Positions 19,265 to 28,977 of a stretch of 28,977 bases of DNA are shown piece after piece; positions within the stretch are counted from its first letter, which is position 1; every line of letters starts with the position of its first letter. The notes under the pieces are model-generated. The model had not been told where the DNA came from, did no database searches, and saw only the letters and a list, made by a program, of their open reading frames with translations. Origin of the DNA: Annulohypoxylon bovei var. microspora (Eukaryota > Ascomycota > Sordariomycetes > Xylariales > Hypoxylaceae); assembly GCA_022836615.1 (NCBI GenBank), contig MU405448.1:1-28977 (forward strand), in the 5' to 3' direction. The position numbers were made by a program, and so were the translations under genes.

Positions 19265-22200
19265 AGTTGGAATACTAGTTTAGCGCCCTATGGCTGCTTC
19301 TACGATGGCGTGGGAAACTTTGACACCGCGCTGTTCAAAATGTCGCCTCGCGAGGCAGCCCAGACGGATCATATGCAGCGGCTTATGTTATTGACCGCCT
19401 ACGAAGCCCTGGAATCGACTGGCTATTATGATACCGGTGACCCCGACTTTCGTCCGAAGAACGGCACGTTTTATGGCGTTGCGGGTGATGACTACCGCCA
19501 AGCAAATTCGAGCCAAGATGTCGATATCAACTACATCACTGGAGGAACGCATGCATTTGGCCCCGGACGCGTCAGTTACTACTTTGGCTGGAAAGGCCCG
19601 AGCATGAGCGTTGATACAACGTGCTCTGCTAGTGCTGTAGCTATGCATTAAGCCATCGTGAGCTTCAAGCTCGGAGATTGCGACGTCGCCCTGTCGGGAG
19701 GCGCGAACTTATTGACCTGTTCCGACATGTTTGCTGGGCTAACTCGTGCTAGGTTCGTCAATACAACTGGACCCTGCAAGACCTTTGATGAAACTGCAGA
19801 TGGCTATTGTCGAGCGGACGGGTTTGCAACTGTTGTGTTTAAGCGGCTCGGAGACGCCATCCGTGACAAGAACAACATTCTCGGCGTGATCCGGTCCGTG
19901 GAAACATATCATGCAGGCACAGCTATCTCTCTCACCCATCCTGAGGTCGACACTCAGATTGCGCTGTTCCAAAGTGTTCTTTCTGCTGCAGCGATGACCA
20001 TTGACGAGATTGACCACATTGAGCTTCATGGCACCGGGACACAAGCTGGCGACCTGGCCGAATCAACATCCGTTGCCGGCTTGCTCAACCGGCCACGTCC
20101 CAAAGATCGTCCACTAACAATTAGCTCAGTCAAGCCCAACGTCGGTCACTCAGAAGCGGCTTCCGGAGTTACCTCTTTAATCAAGGGATTGCTGATGTTG
20201 CAGCACCAGACAATCCCTCGACATATTGGCATCAAGACGCGTATCAATCCTAAGCTCTCCGTATTTGGAGAGTTGGACGTCGTAGTGCCTCGAGAGAATA
20301 TGTGTTATCTGGCACTAGCCAAGGATGGCAAGCGACGAATTCTAGTGAATAATTTCAATGCAATAGGCGGGATTACTGCCATGCTGTTAGAGGAGCACAA
20401 GGCCAATCCTTTGGATGCCGCAGATGCACGGACACACTTTCCCATAACGGTCTCGGCTGCTACAGCAACGGCGTTGAGTAGCAGCTTGACACGGCTCTTG
20501 GAATACCTGCAAACCAACCCTGCGATAAACCTCTCGCGCCTCTCTTACACTCTCACGGCGAGACGGTTGCATCACAAGTACCGTTTCGCGTGTGTTGTAG
20601 AGTCACCAGACGAGTTGATTCAGAGGCTTGAAGCAGAACCCGCAACCCTAAAAGCGAGGCACGAGGAGAAACCATTTAGTGTACTCGTTCTCACGGGTCA
20701 GACCTCTACTCTTCCTCGAGCGAAGGCCCTCTTTGATACGAATGCTACCTTCCGCAGCCACATCCGCCACTCAGACCAGCTGTGTCGCGAGATGAGCCTG
20801 CCCTCCTTCATCGGTGTTATCACAGGCGAAGGTGAGGATTTTGCATGTGTCCAGCTACAATTAGCTCTCGTTGCGCTTGAGGTCGCACTGGCTTCTCTCT
20901 TCCAATCGTGGGGAATCCACCCTGAAGCAGTTTGCGATTGCTACAGTTGCTGTCATACCCATTCAACCTACAGAAATATTAGATTCAGTACGATAGTGAC
21001 TAGATGATCCGCAAGAATCAGAAACCGGTATGCGAAAACACAGCGGCTCCTTCGAGGATGAAGCTGGAGAGCTCTACCTTACATCGTATTAAAAATGACT
21101 CGACCGAGAGGGGTGTTCGAAAGCTCACTTTTTCCACTGACTTTGCCGGCCGGGAACTAAGAGACCTATTGCAGTATACTAAATTCAGTGGAACATCAAT
21201 GTGCCCCAGCTCTATATTCGTCGGCATGGCAATGGCCGCCGCTTCTCATCTCTATAAAAAGTCAGGTGAACCCTACACTACTATGGGAGTGTTAGATCTG
21301 GTAATTTTCTTGGGATATTCACCGGCAAGCATATCCTCACTCAGGACAGCAGCTACACAGTTTCCTACCGATACCAATGAGGTTTAAGTCTCGATCGCAT
21401 TGTCCACATCCGGTGTGAGGATGGAGCTTGCAAGATGCAGAATCGTCATTGGTGATGGCGAAGACTGGGCGTCAGAAGCTAACAGAAATGCGTATCTGTA
21501 TCAATCCCGAATCGATTTGCTCCAGGTTTTAATGGCCAACGGGCAAGCATCTCATCTGATGCGCTCCGGTACGCATCAGTTCGTCGCATACGACGACGCA
21601 TCTCTTGGCATTGAAGAAGTCATTCTCAGCACTAGTACTCTTAAGGCGGTCGAAATGCTCCATATTCCACCTAACACGGGCAAATATGTATGTAGTCCAC
21701 AGTGGCTAGAAGCACTAATGCAGCTTGCGGCTATCCCGCTGAACTGCTCGCATCGGTCTCAGCATGTATGTCACGGTTGGAGCAAGATGCACTTGCTGAT
21801 GCCATTGGAAACCGGCAAGACTTACCGAGCTCACGTTCGCATGCAACCACATGGTCAGTCTGGCGCGATGGTTGGCGACGTCCACGTCCTGGACGGAACC
21901 GGATTCGCTGTGACTACGATCAAGCATCTGATTTTCCGCCCAGACCCGATATATGCCAAAGCCATGCCCAACGTGGGACGAGCACGCAACGCTCACCAGG
22001 TGCTCAGAATGTATGACCCGCAGGATCTCGGGCCAAGTTCCGTTGCAGAAAGCCAGGGACGCCTGGGTCTGCCGCCGCGCCCCTCTTCGGGAGAAGTTAA
22101 GGAGTAGTAGCGCAACGGCCTTTGCAGCGAACTCTCGCGAGATCAGACCTGGAAGGGACTCATCGAGCAGGCTCACGAGTTACCCAATAGTTTCTTCGGG

Positions 22201-22573
22201 CCTCGAAGAACCGAAGAATTGTCGACCCCCAATTTCGAAGGAAAAGTTTTGCGTTAACTTCGAGACCATTATTGACATTCTGACTGCTGAAATAGGCGTG
22301 GAGTCGGAATGCCTCACTGACGACAGTTTACTAGAAGACATCGGTGTCGACTCAATCATCGAATTATCGGTTGTTTCTCGTCTTCAGGAGTATATGTCAG
22401 AGCCTCTTCCTCCAGTGTTCTTGATGAAAAACAATAGCATTTCAAAGCTGAGGGCCTTTTTCGCCGGTTCAGAAAATAAATGCTTTTATTTTTGTTGGCC
22501 CGTGTGGCTGTGTGGCTTGTGCCAGCATATCTTTCGCGGTCCTTGCCCAGTGCGTGATCAGATCGGCAATTAA
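19265..22573 (+). pseudogene. NR-PKS relic, 5' piece: partial KS, AT stub, PT, ACP
   Basis: Ketosynthase homology starts abruptly at APYGCFYDG (about 19283), so the starter-unit (SAT) domain and the front of KS are missing. The KS active Cys (DTTCSAS, 19622), HGTGTQAGD and NVGHSEAASG are present, but an in-frame TAA interrupts at 19649-19651. The acyltransferase begins (VLVLTGQTSTLPRA, ALASLFQSWGIHPEAV) and is lost before its GHS active site near 20930. The product-template domain follows in another frame from about 21040, with a second in-frame TAA at 21385-21387. Its usual His motif reads LLQYTKFSGTSMCPSS and the usual Asp reads PQWLEAL, so both dyad residues look replaced. After one more frame change an ACP is seen with GVDSIIELSVV (about 22340). 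Homology ends near 22470. This is a decayed gene, not expressible as one enzyme. Confidence 0.88.
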
Positions 22574-22779
22574 TTGGTACTGTAGATGGATCAGCCTCAA
22601 GCTAACCGTAGTCTCAGGCCTAATAGCGATACATATCTCCGCTAAAATCTAGTGGTTAACAGCTATAGCCTAGGGCACTCAGCCACTAAGACAAAGCTTC
22701 TCACAGTACACAAAGGCCTTACTTAACACGGTTTTAATTAACCCTTAACCGACACCGCTCAAATACAAGCTTTCAATAA

Positions 22780-24343
22780 TTATAGGTACAATATATGCTC
22801 CATTCCATCCCCTTTCTTACCATTCCTACATACAGCCTTCCTTTGATGCCAGATATACAAAGTGTAGCAGGCACAAGCGACCACGCAAAGGCAGCCCGTG
22901 GAGAGGCAGATGGAATATCCAGTGTGGTAGTAAGGCGCGTCCTTCTTCATAAAGATAAATGTAGCCACGATCCCGCCGATGTTTCCAAAGCTGATAAGCC
23001 ACCCCGTGCCAATGCTCCTCTCCACGTGGCCCTGAAGGTTCATCACATACCAGCAGATGATAATCCCACCAATGCCGAACGAACCCATGGTCGTCAGGCA
23101 AAGCCCTGCATATTCGGCCGAGAAATTCGAGGCTCCGTGTGTAGTCATCATGATAGAGAGTCCAGAGATCAACAGCACAAGACCAAGGAAGATAAATGGC
23201 GAACGCATCCGGACCTTGTCGGAGAAGTAGGTTAAGACGACAGTGAATCCGAACGCCGCTGCGAAGGGCGGTACCGAATGCAATTGAGTCTGGATTTTGC
23301 TGTACCCGAGTGTTTGGACAATTGTTGGTGTGAAGTACGCAAGTGAATATGCGGTAACTAAAAGCGCTGCCCGATGTTAGTATTCAATTCCCTATGGGGG
23401 AAAAAAACCCAAACTTTAGCAATCAGGCTTACAAAAGTACATGATTGCGCCTAGCCAGGCCTTAGGCGTTCGGAGGAAAGCGAAAACGTCCTTCAGAGTG
23501 ACGAGGGTCATGCTAGATTCGTTAGCCTTTATCTTGTTCAGCAAGAAGGCCCTCTCCTCCGGAGACAGCCACTTTGCTTCTCGTGGAAAGTCTGTGATGC
23601 AAAAGAATGCCACGATACCAATCAACACGGTCGCAATACCCTCCAGTATGAAAATCCATCTCCAATCGCTGAGACCTCGGATACCATCCATCTCGGCAAT
23701 AGCGGTCGCGAGCAGACCCCCGAAGGCCCCGGCCACGATGGTACTTGACCAGTATACGGTGAATCGCTTCTGGGCCTCCTCCTTCTTGTACCAGAAACTG
23801 ATCAAGTAGTAACTGCCCGGGAAGATGCCGGATTCCGCGAGTCCTAGGAAGAATCTAGTAGCAAGCAATCCCCTGTAGCTCTGCACAAAGCCTTGACACA
23901 ACATTATAATTCCAAAGCATAGGATACAACCCGGGAGCCAGATGTGAGGGTTCAGCTTCTTCATTAAAACATTGGATGGGATTTCGAATATGACATATGG
24001 TACAAAGAATATGGTGAGTGCAATGTTCGACTGTTGACCCTCGAGGCCGAGCTCCGCAGGCAATCCCATAGTAAGGGCATTAGAAATGTTGACGCTGGCG
24101 ACTGTCAGGGTTGATGATTGTTTCAAAAGGTCTGCGCTCCTACCGATCTAAAAACGCCGCCATATATACAATGAACAGTATAGGCACGACATGTAAGTCG
24201 GTCTTGCGGAGTAGCTTGCCTTCGTCGACATGGGAATGGAAGGGTTCTTCTGCCGCAAGATTCGAACCCGAGGACATGGAGGCGTCATTGAGATTTGCGT
24301 CATTGGAGCCATTGACGATGCCGTCACCTTGGTTATACGCCAT
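22780..24343 (-). CDS. MFS transporter, allantoate permease (Dal5/Tna1) type
   Basis: Three exons: 24343-24144, 24094-23433 and 23357-22780; 1440 nt, 479 aa. Intron 1 is 49 nt (GTAGGA, CTGAC branch, GCCAG). Intron 2 is 75 nt (GTAAGC, perfect TACTAAC branch, TTTTAG). Twelve membrane spans are expected. Family marks are LLRKTDLHVVPILFIVYMAA, FLDRVNISNAL across the first junction, FFVPYVIFEIPSNVLMKK, TRFFLGLAESGIFPGSYYLI and SDWRWIFILEGI. The family carries anionic nutrients such as allantoate, nicotinate, pantothenate or biotin across the plasma membrane with protons; members also occur in metabolite clusters. The start at 24343 gives a hydrophilic N-tail of about 45 residues, normal for the family. 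No damage is seen. The actual substrate is not readable from sequence. Confidence 0.92.
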
Positions 24344-25143
24344 GTCGAATTATATAGGTACTGCAATTGTCCAGAAGAAACATATAACTAATGTGCCAGC
24401 ACTTTTGAAGGTAAAGAATTGGAGGAGTGGGAAAGGAGAGTAGTACGGCCTTCCGGCCCTCTTTGAGTGGATAAAAAAAGGAAAACTCGGTAGTCAAGAC
24501 AGCTAATGTTACATAGGGGTATCTCTACATTGGGCGCTATAAATTGATACTTAATTTATGATAAATTATACCTCCGATGTGCATGTATGTAGCATGTATG
24601 TACATGCTGCCTCTTCCCGGCTCGGGTCTTACAACTAACGAGACGGTTTACTATATGTACCTAGGCTTGGAGGCGCCGAGCAGGATCGTAACATCTGCAT
24701 TTGTGGCAATTCACCAACTGAACTTCTATATTACTCAGACAGCCCGGAGTAGTTGTAGACGCAGCCTCGTTTGAAGCGTAGCCAATATCATCTGTGGAGA
24801 GGATGTTGTTCGTCAGCTTGATAGAACATTGTACTCTATTAGGTTAGATGAAAACAGCCCATACCCAAAGTAGGCCTTCTCCAGAAGGGGCAGAAGGGAA
24901 AGAGGAGGGTTTTGGCATATATGTAAGTGGAGTTAGGCATATTAGCCCTTTCAGCATCATGTTTGCTCTACACACCCTGAATCCAGATTATAAAAGATTT
25001 AAGCGTCTAGGTATGTTTTTAGACATGCCTCAATTATATCTATAGAAGCATGGTCTTGACCTCCTATATCAAGTCTCCTTGTGTCTTTGGATAGGTACTT
25101 GCCCATCAATTCGTCTCGTACGGTACTCCACGAAAATAGTAGA
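24344..25143. other. Divergent promoter region, MFS gene / rhodopsin-like gene
   Basis: 800 bp between divergent genes. It contains a self-complementary GCATGTATGTACATGC stretch at about 24592-24607. Open frames at 24577-24774 and 24848-25045 show no domain and look like chance. Confidence 0.5.
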
Positions 25144-26714
25144 ATGGCGACGACCTCTCCAACACCCGCACTACCGCCTCCTCCTGGGGAAACTTCTAAT
25201 TTTACGAACCCCGAGTCCTTAACCCAAGCGAATAACATTGCTACAGGAATCTGTATTTCTCTGGTCACAATATTCTTCTCTCTTCGGGTATACGTTAGAA
25301 TCGGGATCAGGCGAACCTGGATTTTTGAAGACTGTGAGCTCAGCCTCGACTCTTTAACATGAAATCGAGGCTAACACGATTGATAGGGCTTGCTCTAACT
25401 GCTTGGGTAAGTAAGAAGTATGAGCATTGAGGTCAGCTTTACCTCTAATCAACCTATGTGCCTAGGCTAGCACGGTATCCCTCGCTGGTGTCGGCGTTGC
25501 TACTATGGCTCACTATGGAGGAAGGCATGAATGGGATATCACGCATGACCAGTCCATGCAAGCATTATATGTAAGTTGTTAATAATAAGTTCAGAAAATG
25601 AGAAAGGGGCTGCGAACACTGACTTACCTCGACAGTGGTTCAATGTGACCTCTATTGTCTATGGCATTGCTATGTGTATTACGAAACTTACAGTTCTTTG
25701 GTACTATCGTCGCATATTCTCTCCATCTCGGCAGAGGCCTTTTGATATTAGTATCGTCTGCCTCATCGTCATACTCATCCTATTTTACGGTTCAACGACT
25801 ATCGCTAAGATATGGGAATGTATCCCAAGAGCCAAAATTTGGGACCATGATAATATTCAGGGGTCTTGTATTAGCATCGCCGCACTACTAGATACCAGTG
25901 GATTATTCAATACGTTGACGGACGTCGTAATCCTTTTGCTTCCGGTGAAAGCAGTCTGGAAGATGAATTTGAAGCTCAAAAAAAAGATGATCGTCGTTGG
26001 GGTTTTTACGTTTGGTCTATGGTTAGTATGCCCATCTCCATCAACGTTCATGATACTAAGAACATCCTATTATTCTAGCGCTCCGGTATTCGGCGTAGTG
26101 GGCCTCATAGTACGTTTAAAGGGGAACGGAAATACGGATAAATCTTGGGTACAGCCAGAAATAATCATGTGGGCTCTGTACGTAACATCGATAATTGCTT
26201 TTTCCACCTTTAGCCCATCTCGGACACGAGTATTTCCTAAGATCAAGTTGACGATGGAGCTGTCATTCCCGAGACATGCTAGAAACTCCGAAATTCATCT
26301 CTTAAAGAAGACATCACTAACTCTTGTTGTTAAAGTGCCGAGACGACGACCGGCGTGCTCTGCGTAAGCCTTCCGGAATTAGGCCCCATTATAAGAAAAG
26401 GAAAACGTCCTATGCCGAGCGAGAGTGTTTTGAACGGCCAATACCGTCATGACAATAGAGAATGTCCACGGCAAGACCGTCATGGGTTCTATACGGTTAT
26501 CTCCCATGGCATTATGAAGCTGGAAGATGGTCCTTACATCGAGCTGGACGAGAGAGATTTGTATGAGATCCAAGGAGCAACTCAAGCTAGCCATAACATT
26601 CACGGTCAGCAACAACCGCCGAGAGAGATTACCGTCACCCAGGAGTTCACTGTGGACTCATACAGCAGAAATATTGGAGATCAACATATTAATCGGGTAG
26701 ATGAAGAGAGATAG
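25144..26714 (+). CDS. Second PTH11/rhodopsin-like membrane protein
   Basis: Six exons: 25144-25333, 25387-25406 (a 20-nt micro-exon), 25466-25570, 25636-26021, 26079-26177 and 26336-26714; 1179 nt, 392 aa. Family marks: ISLVTIFFSLRVYVRIGIRR with EDWLALTAW, AHYGGRHEWDIT, WFNVTSIVYGIAMCITKLTV with YYRRIF, the Cys pair in WECIPRAKIWD and GSCISIAALLD, DVVILLLPVKAVWKM, VFGVVGLIVRL, and after intron 5 AETTTGVLCVSLPELGPII. The last match shows that the 158 nt at 26178-26335 are an intron although they happen to be open. The tail is hydrophilic and ends in a 120-residue charged region. A plasma-membrane sensor or receptor role is assumed from the family. Intron 5 ends with the introner-like element shared with the AAA gene. 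Confidence 0.85.
26274..26335 (+). repeat. Introner-like 3' intron element, copy C (rhodopsin-like gene intron 5)
   Basis: The last 62 nt of a 158-nt intron, aligned without gaps to 9835-9896 with about 48 of 62 equal bases by hand count. It contains CATCACTAACTC as a branch-like site and ends TTGTTAAAG. The segment AAGAAGACATCACTAACTC also matches 8262-8280 almost completely. Confidence 0.6.
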
Positions 26715-27041
26715 TCATTTATTTCTGTCGTTGTCCCAATTCAGAGAGAGATTTCATAATACCGCTGTTAACCATGTATACGCTTGTGCATAGGTACCTG
26801 TTTCTCCAAAACCTGATAATTTCGGTCACAAGTGGCGTTGATACAAGGACATTTTCTACCAACCAACGGCCGCATGCCTCATTTACGACCGGGGTAGTCT
26901 TACATACCTAGGTACCTAATCAAGTTATCAAATTCAGCAAACTGTATAATTGGTCGTGATATTCCTTTCTTTCTAATTTGATTTCTTTCCGATTTTAACC
27001 AGCTTTCTAGAATACCTAGGTACCTATCCTAAGTGTCAGCG
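26715..27041. other. Promoter region of methyltransferase gene
   Basis: 327 bp between two co-directional genes. Two ACCTAGGTACCTA palindromic words occur at about 26906-26920 and 27014-27027, the second only about 15 bp before the start codon. Nothing else is recognised. Confidence 0.5.
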
Positions 27042-27940
27042 ATGGCTGCTACCAATGAGACATCCTCCCCAGAGCGAAATAAGGGGTGGTATCAAAATGA
27101 TTTAACGGAAGTTAGAGAACCCATACGCAAACTCCTCGAAACCTACTCCAAGGTGCCTAGCTCCGAGGTTGTCAAGCATGTGAACAACATCGTAAGTATC
27201 AAATACAACAGCTTGGGTGTCCACGCGGCGGTCTAATTGCGAATTAGAGAGAAAGGGGCTTTGCCTCTAATCCCTATCCGTGCATTGGTCTCTACCGATT
27301 CACGAGTCTAACCTTGCTCAGCCACCCGCTATACGACACAATCCTCGAGCGCCTCAAAGCCGCCGCGAACGCCACCTACTTAGATATTGGCTGCTGTTTT
27401 GGACAAGATCTGCGTCAGCTAGTGCAGGATGGTGTGCCTTCGGAACGCCTCGTTGGTCTCGACATCGAAGAGACTCTGATGGAATTGGGCCATGATTTCT
27501 TTCTTGACAGAAAGACACTCAAGTCACAATTTGTAGTTGCCGACGTCTTCAAAGGTGCGGCGCAAGGGAAGGTGTGGACGGACCTGGAGGAGCGCGGAAT
27601 TGATGTGTTACACTGCAGCGCCTTTTTACACCTGTTCACCCTCCAGGATCAGATTACCGCAGCGAAACAGATTGCGAGATTAGTAAAAAAGGGAGGAATT
27701 ATCGTTGGGAGGCAGGTAGGCACTACTAAGCCTGGGGATATGCCCGGCATTATAAAGAACACCTTTTGCTACAGACACAGCGTCGAAACGTTTGACGCTA
27801 TGTGGAAAGAGGTGGGAGAGGCTACACAAACACAATGGAAAGTTGAAGGTATTATGGATATGGTTGAATACAATCCTGTCAGTTCTGTGGAGGACGAAAA
27901 TGATCGCCGTTTCTTATTTACCGTTACAAGGCTAGAGTAA
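27042..27940 (+). CDS. Class I SAM-dependent methyltransferase, meroterpenoid-cluster type
   Basis: Two exons, 27042-27191 and 27248-27940, with a 56-nt intron (GTAAGT, GTCTAAT branch, GAATTAG); 280 aa. The start is the ATG at 27042 (MAATNE). The linker NPYPCIGLYRFTSLTLLSHP and the SAM motif YLDIGCCFGQDLRQLV (about residue 94) are followed by LVGLDIEETLMELGHDFF, FVVADVF, VLHCSAFLHLF and IIVGRQVGTT. This set, with YRHSVETFDAMWKEVG near the end, is that of small methyltransferases in fungal meroterpenoid clusters (AusD-like) and of related orphan genes. It would methylate a carboxyl or hydroxyl of a small molecule. No prenyltransferase or cyclase is in the window, so the cluster type is inference. 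Sequence is intact. Confidence 0.88.
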
Positions 27941-28977
27941 AGATTGCATAGACAAATATAACTCTCAAATCTACCAGTGCTTCATCTACTGTCACGATGC
28001 AAACCTAGCAGATGGAGAAACAACTATGTTGTTGCGCAAGGAGCTCTAACCCCTTGTGCCTACGGAATGCGGTATACATAGGTACACAGTATGCCCTTTG
28101 TCTGCTCTGTTCCAGGACTAACCCCAATGGTCCCCTAAGGGCTGAGCTCCCATCCTGCTGGGTCCCTGGTCCAGACCTCAAGGCCATCCTCCCAAGGGGC
28201 GAGGCGTGGCAAGGCAGAGAAGACCTCTGACATCTACATCATTATACCACCAATAGTATCTAAATACGAGCATCTCCAACGGAGTCCAGATCTCAGACAA
28301 GGCTTTTCTATCTCGATTCAAGACATATGCCGAGCCGTGTGTAGCATGATACATGCAAAGGTAATGATGACGATGATGATATGCAGGTATTAATTGTTGC
28401 CTAGGTATGGATAAGACGGCACATACTATTCAAGGTATTAATATAAGGGAAAACTTACACAAAATGACTATCAGCCTTGATATAGGGGCTATACCGACAC
28501 CAAGGACCATCCGCCGTAATGTCTCATCCTACTTATGTACCTAGGCAAAGTAGGAATCATCCTTAGACCAAAGCACATTAATATCTCGATGAGCACTCTT
28601 TTTAATCCCCTAGTCACAAGCCAAAACGCCGCCGAATCATTTCTAGTCTCATATAAAGATTGTGGCGGCTTATTCACCTACGCCAGAATCTTGGAGAGAA
28701 ACAATTTACTTACTTGGTACTTACCTAGGTACCTATCTAGAGAACTCGGTTTTTACAACAAAAGTTCAATCGCCGTAAAAATATCTCTCTTCTAGTACCA
28801 GTTAGAGTACAATATTGTCATGCAACTTGTAGATTTGTTTTTGTTTAATAGTTTTATGTCAAGTAAGGTAGCTTAGCAAAGTGTAAGTTAAACCACCGTC
28901 ATGTGACCACCCCGCGTGCGAACCACCCAATTTCCCATACAAAATCGCCAAAACGCAATATTTATAATTAAATGAAT
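27941..28977. other. Non-coding tail of the window
   Basis: About 1 kb with no supported gene. It has a GC-rich patch at 28119-28210, a short GATGATGACGATGATGAT stretch near 28365 and CCTAGGTA-type words at 28399, 28538 and 28717-28740. Open frames at 28012-28230 and 28535-28795 have no recognisable domain, and the second runs through the palindromic repeat. Confidence 0.5.
28717..28740. repeat. TACCTAGGTA-type palindromic repeat
   Basis: ACTTACCTAGGTACCTATCT, containing the complete palindrome TACCTAGGTA. Same family as the other clusters. Confidence 0.6.

Noticed and set aside
26178..26367. Open continuation of the rhodopsin-like gene across 26178-26335
   Set aside because: The family match AETTTGVLCVSLPELGP resumes only after an acceptor at 26335, so the open stretch is an intron that happens to lack stops.
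28012..28230. Open frame with several Cys in the final kilobase
   Set aside because: No recognisable domain, no splice-linked exon and no typical start context; most likely chance.

Overview
The window is nuclear DNA of a filamentous ascomycete (Pezizomycotina). Genes are broken by short GT-AG introns of about 49-90 nt with visible CTAAC/CTGAC-like branch points. The families are typical of that group: F-box, BCS1-like AAA ATPase, PTH11/rhodopsin-type membrane proteins, a Dal5-type MFS permease and non-reducing polyketide synthase (NR-PKS) parts. A placement in Sordariomycetes is only a guess. All exon structures were built by hand from reading frame, splice signals and family motifs; where a model is called intact, the summed exon length is a multiple of three.

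Left part (1-10.4 kb): a complete 3-hydroxyanthranilate 3,4-dioxygenase (bna1, +), an F-box multi-span membrane protein with an apparent frameshift (+), a six-exon DUF7708-like protein (-), and, diverging from it, a ten-exon 1123-aa AAA+ ATPase (+).

Middle and right part (10.4-28 kb): a secondary-metabolite-type locus whose core enzyme is dead. Intact genes are a GMC oxidoreductase (-), a PTH11-like receptor (-), a family-2 O-methyltransferase (+), a Dal5-like MFS transporter (-), a second PTH11/rhodopsin-like protein (+) and a class I methyltransferase of the type found in fungal meroterpenoid clusters (+). The NR-PKS is a relic in two pieces on opposite strands. One piece is partial KS - stub of AT - PT - ACP (+, 19.3-22.5 kb), with in-frame stops and an AT deletion. 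The other is ACP - C-methyltransferase (-, 14.3-12.9 kb), with frameshifts and a damaged SAM motif. One inversion of about 8 kb between roughly 14.36 and 22.5 kb would explain how one PKS became these two pieces.

Three further patterns stand out. Three introns in two unrelated genes share a conserved 3' part, like introner-like elements. A short palindromic motif related to TACCTAGGTA is scattered through introns and intergenic DNA. A 16-bp minisatellite and a 31-bp dispersed repeat lie near the PKS pieces. No tRNA, rRNA or CRISPR array was recognised.
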